Source of the DNA: an uncultured Muribaculaceae bacterium
GTDB taxonomy: Bacteria; Bacteroidota; Bacteroidia; Bacteroidales; Muribaculaceae
NCBI GenBank assembly: GCA_910585275.1
Contig: CAJUCW010000011.1
Span: 40,619-104,618 of the forward strand
Direction: 5' to 3'
DNA length: 64,000 nt
The position numbers and the translations under genes were made by a program. Under the pieces are notes generated by a model, which worked only from the letters and a program-made list of their open reading frames with translations, was not told where the DNA came from and ran no database searches. This document shows, one piece after another, positions 26,901 through 33,766 of the stretch. How positions within the stretch are numbered: the first letter of the stretch is position 1; every line of letters begins with the position of its first letter.

Positions 26901-27954
26901 GCGATATGATGTCGTCTTTGACTCTTTGTTCCGCGAGCTGCTCGATATGGTGCGGTTTGGTCAGGTTGACGTGAGGGGAGGAGATGGAGAAATCGCATTT
27001 GTTATATATCAACCAAAGGTTCTCTGTATTGTCGATATATATACTGCGGCAGTGGTTGCTCAACGGGGAGTAGTCGTCAAACGGGTTGTTGCGGATGCTT
27101 TTCACTTTTTCCCCGTCATCCTTATAGTGTTTCAGCCCCGACATATTTGTCCCCGCATAAATGTCTTGCCCTGACTTCACAATCCCGGTGACAATAATCC
27201 CTTCATCGATTATTTGCCATTCCCCGGTCAGAGAGTCATGCATGTAAAGGTCACGGTCGCCTAACCATATATTTCCGTTCCTGTCTCTTATGACATGCCC
27301 GGCGTATGTGTTGTAAGGGTTATGTGTTTTCCTGATTTTTTTCTCAGCGAAGTCATACGTCAGGATATTGTGGCTGGTCAGTATATGGTAGCAGTCGTTA
27401 TCGACACAGATTCTGTTGATTTCTTCACCGGTTTCCATAGCCAGGCGTGCTTTCCGGCTTGACGGGTCGAGAAGATAGATTTTGTTTTTTGTTGTGACCA
27501 CCGCATCTGCGTCGGGATGGGAAGCGATTGATATTTCCCAGCCCCCTTCGGCATCTATGCCTGCATTGTTCAGCCAGTCTCTGTCAAGTTCCTCGGTTGC
27601 CCATGTTATGGGGTCGAAGATATATTTATCAAGTTCTATTGTTGTCACAATAAGCCTGCTGTCGGAGAGTCCGTAAATCATATATATGGGCGTGTGCAGG
27701 ACTTTGATATCCTTGACAAGCGACGACCTGTCGTGTTTTAGATCATTGTAGGTCATCACACCCCTGGAGGTGCCCAGCCATGCCACCCCGTTTTTATCGA
27801 CATATACAGATCCGACTGTGGTGTCATAGGTGAACGTGTGGATGAAGTCGTTGAAGACTGTTGCGCAGGTCAGGGCACAGTTAAGGACTGCGGCGACAGC
27901 CGTCGCGATTATCCGGGGCACGGGGGATTGTATCTTGCATGAATTGTGTGTCAT
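23938..27954 (-). CDS. Hybrid two-component system sensor/regulator (HTCS) of the polysaccharide locus
   Basis: This ~1338-residue one-polypeptide signalling protein is typical of Bacteroides glycan loci. Numbering is from the ATG at 27952-27954. After a signal peptide come periplasmic two-bladed-set propellers (reg_prop repeats such as DRNGNIWLG and SRNRLWLG, about 40-690), a Y_Y_Y domain (about 700-770) and a membrane helix (about 772-796). Then come a histidine kinase with His834 (ISHDFRTP), an ATPase domain, a receiver domain with Asp1129 (ISDVMM) and an AraC-type HTH (about 1221-1326). It binds an oligosaccharide in the periplasm and activates the adjacent susCD genes. A longer in-frame start at 28011 is excluded because it lies inside the promoter. 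Confidence 0.93.
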   Translation of the reverse strand: MTHNSCKIQSPVPRIIATAVAAVLNCALTCATVFNDFIHTFTYDTTVGSVYVDKNGVAWLGTSRGVMTYNDLKHDRSSLVKDIKVLHTPIYMIYGLSDSRLIVTTIELDKYIFDPITWATEELDRDWLNNAGIDAEGGWEISIASHPDADAVVTTKNKIYLLDPSSRKARLAMETGEEINRICVDNDCYHILTSHNILTYDFAEKKIRKTHNPYNTYAGHVIRDRNGNIWLGDRDLYMHDSLTGEWQIIDEGIIVTGIVKSGQDIYAGTNMSGLKHYKDDGEKVKSIRNNPFDDYSPLSNHCRSIYIDNTENLWLIYNKCDFSISSPHVNLTKPHHIEQLAEQRVKDDIISLTPLENGCLLAGTDGNGIYCIDPYNGTCQRHPRPAFGDITDKSVTASFVDSRNRLWLGCYRDGLSCIGNTGISKMLPGSSPFSIDEDINGFIYVATSGNGLYRLDPDLDNAPERIDLGEEIWIQQLICNRGNTILVASANKLFSINAHSLAVTDITTDKDGNKTIECQYFNSIYRDSRSLLWIIGKKDSNCLEIINLKNGTAIPIYGMDDIDFKSIIEDDNKNMWLASSNDIYNIVPQYDYATKKFSFHHYVYHIRGNDDHSNTYNYRSAARLPDGQLVFGGINGYQIINPNLYQELVVSTHPAGVFSALKVNNEFIVPGMEYEGRVILERGLSLTDCISLRHDQNSITLLFSPSDHNSPFITDYYYRLDRPHSEWKAISGNMIELTNLAPGKYRLEVCAMSPDGSMTEIVDSIEIEVLSPWYLSWWACLAYIAALCGAILFVFHHYSDRQKQNLRVLQAEKEVARQRQLNEMKLRFFTNISHDFRTPLSLIITPLETFLNDNPDSQSRKFLIPVHRNAVKLLNLVNQILDFRKLEVTGIPLRMSYSDIVGFVREICLSFTLFSEDSGISLNVNSNVGTLNMYFDKDKLTKIMMNLLSNAFKYTDNGGDVTVSIQAENETVRLCVADTGKGVPDKDKERIFDRFYQSEQTNHTTMGCGIGLHIVKEFVLLHNGNVHVVDNNPKGSVFIVEIPVVKSIQNEEDYSLTQVDCVEDISGNSVKDSNSQDEKTSILLVEDNQDFIDFMADTLSNEYNVHKAYNGKEALGILDNESVDLVISDVMMNEMDGFELCKAIKNDIRISHIPVILLTARIMAEDELKGLELGADDYITKPFNMPVLRLRVRKRLDDNKKLQDKFRKIPDISPSEVTITPLDEKFLSDAIRIVEEYMTNPEFSVEMLSSLLNMHRTHLYKKLSCITGKTPIEFIRLIRLKRAEQYLRKSQMYISEIAYKVGFNNPRLFSKYFKEEFNLTPREYMRSLGIETNPGMED

Positions 27955-28008
27955 GATAGCGGTGTCATTTGATTTGGTGAGATGACGGAAGCCTTTGTCG
28001 GCTGTTTG

Positions 28009-28038
28009 CAAAGTTAGGCTTTTCTATTTAAAAATCAA
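28009..28038 (-). promoter_or_regulatory. HTCS promoter TTG-N19-TAACTTTG
   Basis: The minus strand has TTG (28036-28038), 19 bases and TAACTTTG (28009-28016). Transcription would start near 28002, giving a ~48-base leader to the ATG at 27954. Confidence 0.7.
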
Positions 28039-28115
28039 TGTTGAAAATGGTGATGTATTGTTGCATTGAATGTATCCGAATGTATTCTGTGGGTGAAAAA
28101 GCCTGGATATAGGGT

Positions 28116-28362
28116 AAAAAACAGACGCGGGACTGTGTTTTCACAAATTCAGTACCGCGTCAAATAAGGAACCTGCTTCTTTACCTTAAGAACCGGTTAG
28201 AAGAAACTCCGTTGAAGGTAGCCCCTTTCTAAATAGGGTCGGCTTCCTTCCAAAATGTAAAACTCATATAATAAACTAATAAACCAATATTATTTTACGG
28301 CTGCGTGATTCCGGGCCATATAGACTGGATGTCACGATGTCCGTGGGCTATGGTTTTTAACC
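28116..28362 (-). ncRNA. Candidate ~245-nt small RNA between HTCS and susC
   Basis: A minus-strand TAACTTTG (28369-28376) is followed by ~240 bases without a reading frame of note. These end in a strong hairpin (28124-28161) and six T. Internal inverted repeats around 28205-28260 support a folded RNA. It is divergent from the first susC and in the same direction as the HTCS gene, which has its own separate promoter further on. Small RNAs associated with glycan loci are known in Bacteroides; this one is an inference from promoter plus terminator only. Confidence 0.5.
28124..28161 (-). terminator. Terminator of the candidate small RNA
   Basis: Arms gacgcgg (28124-28130) and ccgcgtc (28155-28161) pair, with inner actg/cagt and tgtg/caca pairs. 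On the minus strand TGTTTTTT follows. Confidence 0.7.
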
Positions 28363-28368
28363 TTGATG

Positions 28369-28376
28369 CAAAGTTA
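28369..28376 (-). promoter_or_regulatory. Promoter -7 motif TAACTTTG of the candidate small RNA
   Basis: This is an exact match to TAnnTTTG on the minus strand. The -33 region is T-rich but lacks a clear TTG. Between it and the susC start (28377-28662) I find no clear plus-strand -7 match, consistent with an activator-dependent promoter. Confidence 0.5.
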
Positions 28377-28584
28377 GTGATAAAGGCAGTTGCGTAAAAG
28401 CCTCGTTTGTTGCCAAAGGAGGTATTGTTTGTGTAAATAAACATGTGCCGGATGTTGGCTCCGGTGGGTTTTGTACATATTGGAAACATTCGTGGCATAT
28501 ATATCTGGTGTTGAAATAAAGGGATTTAAGGGATTTGGCAGTAATTTAGCGGCTGGAAAAAGTTAAGGTGAAAAACTCGTTTTC

Positions 28585-28603
28585 CAAACCATGTCAAACC
28601 ATG
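28585..28603 (+). promoter_or_regulatory. Direct repeat caaaccatg-N-caaaccatg upstream of susC
   Basis: Two copies of caaaccatg lie exactly 10 bp apart (28585-28593 and 28595-28603), 60 bp before the susC ATG. Direct repeats in helical phase are typical of AraC-type HTH operators. The position is close to the gene, so it could also lie in the transcribed leader. Confidence 0.3.
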
Positions 28604-28662
28604 GGGCCTGTTGCGGAAAAAGCGGGGTCTCAATAATATTAACTAATCTAATTTATGATGAA

Positions 28663-31600
28663 ATGAAGAAATGGGTACTGTTGGCTTTATGCCTATTGTC
28701 GCCACACCTGTTCTGGGCACAGCAGTTGCTCACGGTTACAGGTAACGTGTCGGACGGTGCGGGCGATCCCCTCATCGGAGCCACGGTAATGGTGAAAGGT
28801 TCCTCGCGTGGAACAGTGACCGACCTGGAGGGTAATTATATAATCCAGGCAGAAAAGAAGTCCACTCTTGTTTTTTCTTATGTTGGCTACACAACCAGGA
28901 CTGTCAACGTGGGTTCGAACACGAGGGTTGACGTAGTCCTTGAGGTTGCCGACGCCTCCCTCGAAGAGGTTGTGGTGGTCGGTTATGGCACACAGAAGAA
29001 AGTTACTATGACCGGAGCTGTCAGCAATGTCAGCGGGGCCGAGTTGCTCAAGTCTCCAAGCGCGTCTCTCGGTAACGCGCTTTCCGGTAAGCTGCCCGGT
29101 GTGTCAACGGTTCAGTATTCCGGACGTCCCGGAGGAGACGATCCGACAATCCTTATCCGTGGCGTCGGGTCGTTTAACGGTGCCACACCTCTTATCCTTG
29201 TGGATGGAGTCGAGCGCAGCTTCAGTCAGATTGACCCGAATGAGGTGGAGGATATCTCCATACTGAAAGACGCGTCAGCTACGGCGGTTTTCGGAGTGCG
29301 TGGTGCGAACGGTGTAATCCTTGTTACTACAAAACGGGGCAAGTCAGGCAAGACCGACATCTCGGTTTCCGCCTCATACGGCATCCAGCAGGTGGCGGAA
29401 TTCCTTGACATGGTTGATTCCTATACCTGGGCAAGCCTTTACAATAACGCACAGCTGTCTGACGGGTCATCGGAAAGCCAGGTAAGATTCTCCCCGGAAG
29501 CGCTTGGCCATTTCCTCAACGGTGACCAGCCTCTTCTTTATCCGAATGTGGACTGGCTCGGTTATGTGATGAAGAAGAGCGCGCCACAACAGCAATACAA
29601 TGTGTCAGTAAAGGGTGGAAATGATGTGGCACGTTATTTTGTTTCGGTTGGTATGCTCAACCAGGACGGTCTGTTCAACACGTTCTCTACAGATAAGAAT
29701 ACCAACTTCTCCTATCACCGATATAATTACCGTGCCAACGTGGATCTCAATCTTGGCAAAATCAATGAGTTGTCGGTGAATATCGGAGGTCGTCTTGAGG
29801 ACCGTTATGAGCTTGCCGAGGGGGAGTCGAATGTGTTCAACTCGCTGGTGGGTGCAGTCCCGTTCGCAGGTGCCGGTATTGACAGCGAGGGGCGCCGCAT
29901 AGTCGCGAACAAGAGCTATGTCGGGGAATATACCAACGATGGTCTTTTTCCATTCTATGGCAGGGGCTACAACAGGCAGGCGACAAACGTACTTAACCTT
30001 GACCTCATATATAAGCTGAAGATGGATTTCCTGACTCCCGGTCTTGATTTCCGGATCAAGGGTTCGTATAACTCATATTATACCCAGCAGAAACGCCGCA
30101 CGCTTTATGAGGGAGTAAGTTACGAACCTGTCATGACCCCGTCGGGTGATGTGGCACTCCGTAAAAAGGGGGATGCCTGGAATCTCGGGTACGAGGAGAC
30201 ATATTCTTTCGGAAGAGACTGGTATGCGGAGGCAAGTTTCAACTATGCGCGTACCTTCGGTTCGCATGACGTAACCGCGCTCCTTCTGTATAACCAGAGC
30301 AAATATTACTATCCTTCCAATTACGAGGATATCCCTCATGGATATGTCGGTCTTGTGGGCCGTGTGACTTATAATTATCAGACAAAATACATGGCTGACA
30401 TCAATATCGGTTACAATGGTTCGGAGAATTTCGCGAAAGGATATCGGTATGGATTCTTCCCGTCGTTCTCTTTGGGGTGGATTGCTTCGTCGGAGAATTT
30501 TTGGGAGCCGCTTAACCGTGTGGTGCCGTATTTCAAACTGCGTGCCTCCGTTGGCCAGGTGGTTAATGACAATATGAACGGGCTCCGGTTCCTTTATCTG
30601 ATGGGAAGCTATAAACTGAGCGCGGACAGTGGGGTGTCCGGAAACCACAACGGATACAACTTCGGTCTCGGCACCTGGCTTGGCAACGCATACGAGGAGA
30701 CTGCCGGAAATCCTTTCGTGACATGGGAAACTGCCACCAAGTATAATTTCGGTGCAGATTTCCGTATGTTCGACAGTAAGCTTTCCGGAAGTGTGGATGT
30801 CTTCTTCGAGGACCGCAGGGACATACTTATCAACAATTCGTCGTTGCTCCCCGGCATAACGGCCCAGAAACCGTCGTCGGTCAATCTTGGCCGTGTAAAG
30901 AACCATGGATATGAGCTCACACTTACCTGGTCAGACAACATCGGTGATTTTACTTACAGTATTTCTCCCTCAATGGCTTATGCCCGCAACAAGGTAATCG
31001 AGAACGGAGAGGTGCCCCCTCTCTATGAGCATCTCTCAGGCAAGGGATACCCGGTAGGGCAGCGCACCGGCTATGAATTCTTTGAGTTTTATGAGCCGGG
31101 AAAGACGGAGGAGCGTTATCTTGCCGCATACGGAACGGATATGCCGAAACAGATGGTAGATGTAAAGGCCGGAGACTGTGTGTATGTGGACCTTACCGGA
31201 GACGGCGTGATAGACGAGAATGATGTCCATGCAATGTTCTATAGCGACAGCCCGGAATATACTTTCTCCGCGAATGTGAGCCTGGGTTTCAAGGGTTTTG
31301 ATTTCTCTATGCTGTGGGTGGGAGCCACAAATGTCACCCGTAATCTTGGCTCACCTTATCGTTCCCAGTTCGGTTCGATGAACCGTTCCAACATGTTGCA
31401 GTGGGTGGCAGACAACAGCTGGACACCAGAGACGGCCGAAACGGCGATATTGCCGCGCCTGTCGTTCACAAGCAAATCCAACAATACCCAGAACTCCAGT
31501 ATCTATTTTGCCGACGCATCATACGCCCGTCTGAAGAATCTCGAGTTTGGATACACATTCAGGAATGTTCCATACCTTCCCTGGATGCAGTCGTTGCGTC

Positions 31601-31728
31601 TCTATTTTTCGGCATACAACCTGTTGACATTTTCCAAGTTCAAGGCCAATGACCCGGAGAGCGCCACAAGTGGTGTGACATATCCTATAACCAGGGTGTT
31701 CAATTTCGGTCTTAACATCAATTTCTAA
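28663..31728 (+). CDS. SusC/RagA-family TonB-dependent outer-membrane transporter (first pair)
   Basis: This ~1021-residue protein has a signal peptide (about 1-20, ending FWAQ) and a CarboxypepD-regulatory-like domain (about 24-105, with GDPLIGATVMVKGSSRGTVTD). A plug domain follows (VILVTTKRGKSGKTD at its end), then a 22-strand barrel ending in a C-terminal aromatic residue. It imports oligosaccharides captured by the partner SusD-like lipoprotein. MKKWVLLALC is taken as the start; in-frame codons upstream to 28591 would precede the signal peptide. It is the first gene of a six-gene plus-strand run. Confidence 0.93.
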   Translation: MKKWVLLALCLLSPHLFWAQQLLTVTGNVSDGAGDPLIGATVMVKGSSRGTVTDLEGNYIIQAEKKSTLVFSYVGYTTRTVNVGSNTRVDVVLEVADASLEEVVVVGYGTQKKVTMTGAVSNVSGAELLKSPSASLGNALSGKLPGVSTVQYSGRPGGDDPTILIRGVGSFNGATPLILVDGVERSFSQIDPNEVEDISILKDASATAVFGVRGANGVILVTTKRGKSGKTDISVSASYGIQQVAEFLDMVDSYTWASLYNNAQLSDGSSESQVRFSPEALGHFLNGDQPLLYPNVDWLGYVMKKSAPQQQYNVSVKGGNDVARYFVSVGMLNQDGLFNTFSTDKNTNFSYHRYNYRANVDLNLGKINELSVNIGGRLEDRYELAEGESNVFNSLVGAVPFAGAGIDSEGRRIVANKSYVGEYTNDGLFPFYGRGYNRQATNVLNLDLIYKLKMDFLTPGLDFRIKGSYNSYYTQQKRRTLYEGVSYEPVMTPSGDVALRKKGDAWNLGYEETYSFGRDWYAEASFNYARTFGSHDVTALLLYNQSKYYYPSNYEDIPHGYVGLVGRVTYNYQTKYMADINIGYNGSENFAKGYRYGFFPSFSLGWIASSENFWEPLNRVVPYFKLRASVGQVVNDNMNGLRFLYLMGSYKLSADSGVSGNHNGYNFGLGTWLGNAYEETAGNPFVTWETATKYNFGADFRMFDSKLSGSVDVFFEDRRDILINNSSLLPGITAQKPSSVNLGRVKNHGYELTLTWSDNIGDFTYSISPSMAYARNKVIENGEVPPLYEHLSGKGYPVGQRTGYEFFEFYEPGKTEERYLAAYGTDMPKQMVDVKAGDCVYVDLTGDGVIDENDVHAMFYSDSPEYTFSANVSLGFKGFDFSMLWVGATNVTRNLGSPYRSQFGSMNRSNMLQWVADNSWTPETAETAILPRLSFTSKSNNTQNSSIYFADASYARLKNLEFGYTFRNVPYLPWMQSLRLYFSAYNLLTFSKFKANDPESATSGVTYPITRVFNFGLNINF

Positions 31729-31739
31729 AAAAGGATTTC

Positions 31740-33731
31740 ATGAAATCAAGAATAATAAATATCGCCCTTGGGACAGTACTCTCGGCAATGGCGTTGTCGT
31801 CTTGTGTGGATGATATCGCAGTTGGCGACAGCTTTCTGGAGAAACAGCCGGGCGTGGATGTCACCGTAGATACAATATTTTCCAAGGCGGAATATGCCAA
31901 GATGTTTCTATGGGAGTCGTATAAAGGACTTTATCACGGACATTCGCAGAAAAACTGCCTCAACTCCGTCATGCCGGAGGCAATCAGCGATGTCGCGCAT
32001 TCCTGTTTGGGATGGGGCGGCATAATAGAGACGTATTACAGCGCCATGCATTCGGAAGCCGGCAACGGCAGCTGGGTCCGTGATAAATTCGCATTCAATG
32101 GCACCAATGACCGCCCCGGCATCTGGAAGACTGTGCGTGCCTGCTGGCAGTTTATTGAGAATGTTGACCGGGTTCCCGACATGGATGACAGTGAGAAGGC
32201 CCGCCTTAAAGCGGAGGCCCGCCTTATCATAGCTTCACGCTATCTGGACGCGCTGTGCCATTTTGGTGGCCTTCCATTGGTTGACCATAGTTATGCGACT
32301 GGAGAAAATTACAATGGAGGCTACATAAGTGGAAAGACAGGAGAGGGTGAGTTTGTGACAGGCCGTGCCACTGTTGAGCAGACGGCAACTTTTATCGACA
32401 ACCTTCTTCAGCAGGTGATTGATGAGCCTCAATTACCGTTCTCAATACGGGACTATACCTCAGAGGGCGGCCGACTTACCAAGGGCGGCGCTTATGGACT
32501 GAGGGCGCGTCTCTGGCTTTTTATGGCAAGTCCGCTCTTTAACGATACAGAACCGTACCGTACTTTCGACGGAACACCGAGCGTGCCTTTTGGTGTCACG
32601 ATTGAAGGAGATCCTATCCTTAGGGTATGGCTTGGCCGCAAGGACAACTCTCTATGGAATAAATGTCTTTCGGCTTGTGAGGCGTTCTTTAATGCCAACA
32701 GGGCGGCAGGGAACCCTTATGCTCTTGTACAGCCTGCGGGAACTACCGAAGCAGACTACCGGAGGGCTTTCCGTTCTGCATATTTTTCACGTGAGACTAC
32801 TGAAAAAATCATAGAGGTCCGAGGCGAAGGCAACAATGCAAGCGATGGCGAGTATATTCTCGAATGGGGCTCGAACGTACCGGGCAATGTCTCACACTCA
32901 GGAGCCCATGCTCCAACGCTTGAATGGTTTGATATGTTCCCGTGGGCGGATGGCCGCAATTTTGACGGTCAAAGGGTTTATAATACCAATAACCAGGATA
33001 ATATAGATATATTCGCCAACCGAGACCCCCGTCTTTACGAGAGTATGCTTGTGCCGCAACGGAATATCAACAACCAGTATAACACCTATCAGAATAAGAT
33101 TATTGATTGCTGGATCGGAGGTGACATTATCACAGGAAACTGGTGGTTCAACAGTGGCTACATAGCTCATGGATTCGGTGAGTTCAAGTGGGTTCTTGAT
33201 TATTATGACCTTTCAGACGAGCGTTATTCCTGGGGTTATCTCCGTATGGCAGACATGCATCTCATTTATGCCGAGGCTCTTGCCCAGACCGGCAAATCGG
33301 ACGAGGCTGTGGCGGAGATAGACAAGGTCCGTGCCCGCGTTGGTCTTCCGTCGTTGAGTGTGAACACTGGTCTCAATCTGAAGGACAAGGATGTGCTTGT
33401 TGACGAAATCCTGAGGGAGCGTGCGTGTGAGCTTGCCATGGAAAACAGCCGTCTTCTGGACTTGATAAGGTATAAGCGCTCAGATATTTTGTGTGGTCAG
33501 CTTCATAGGATGAACATTTATGCCAAAGATTCCGCCACAGGTGAAAAAACGGAGATTCCTTTTAGCCAGATGAATGGAGTATGGCCTGATTTCATATATG
33601 AGACAGAGCCGATCACTTCTTATTCACGTGCATGGTGGAAAGGTGGCTGGGACAACAAGTGGCTCCTTTCTCCTCTGAGCCGCGATGAGATAAATAAAGG
33701 TTATGGATTATTCCAGAACCCTGGTTGGTGA
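31740..33731 (+). CDS. SusD/RagB-family glycan-binding lipoprotein (first pair)
   Basis: This 663-residue lipoprotein has its lipidation Cys at residue 22 (MALSSC). The N-terminal SusD-like domain contains TPR-type helices (YLDALCHFGGLPLVDHSY), and the C-terminal RagB/SusD part holds LIYAEALAQTGKSDEAVAEIDKVRARVG and RERACELAMENSRLLDLIRYKR. It caps the SusC barrel on the cell surface and binds the glycan. It lies 11 bp after susC. At over 650 residues it is longer than many SusD proteins. Confidence 0.92.
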   Translation: MKSRIINIALGTVLSAMALSSCVDDIAVGDSFLEKQPGVDVTVDTIFSKAEYAKMFLWESYKGLYHGHSQKNCLNSVMPEAISDVAHSCLGWGGIIETYYSAMHSEAGNGSWVRDKFAFNGTNDRPGIWKTVRACWQFIENVDRVPDMDDSEKARLKAEARLIIASRYLDALCHFGGLPLVDHSYATGENYNGGYISGKTGEGEFVTGRATVEQTATFIDNLLQQVIDEPQLPFSIRDYTSEGGRLTKGGAYGLRARLWLFMASPLFNDTEPYRTFDGTPSVPFGVTIEGDPILRVWLGRKDNSLWNKCLSACEAFFNANRAAGNPYALVQPAGTTEADYRRAFRSAYFSRETTEKIIEVRGEGNNASDGEYILEWGSNVPGNVSHSGAHAPTLEWFDMFPWADGRNFDGQRVYNTNNQDNIDIFANRDPRLYESMLVPQRNINNQYNTYQNKIIDCWIGGDIITGNWWFNSGYIAHGFGEFKWVLDYYDLSDERYSWGYLRMADMHLIYAEALAQTGKSDEAVAEIDKVRARVGLPSLSVNTGLNLKDKDVLVDEILRERACELAMENSRLLDLIRYKRSDILCGQLHRMNIYAKDSATGEKTEIPFSQMNGVWPDFIYETEPITSYSRAWWKGGWDNKWLLSPLSRDEINKGYGLFQNPGW

Positions 33732-33766
33732 CAATGACACCGGATATTATTAAAACAGAAAGCATC

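Noticed and set aside
28591..28662. Upstream in-frame start for the first susC
   Set aside because: It would place 24 non-signal-like residues before a clear signal peptide and would overlap the direct-repeat element.
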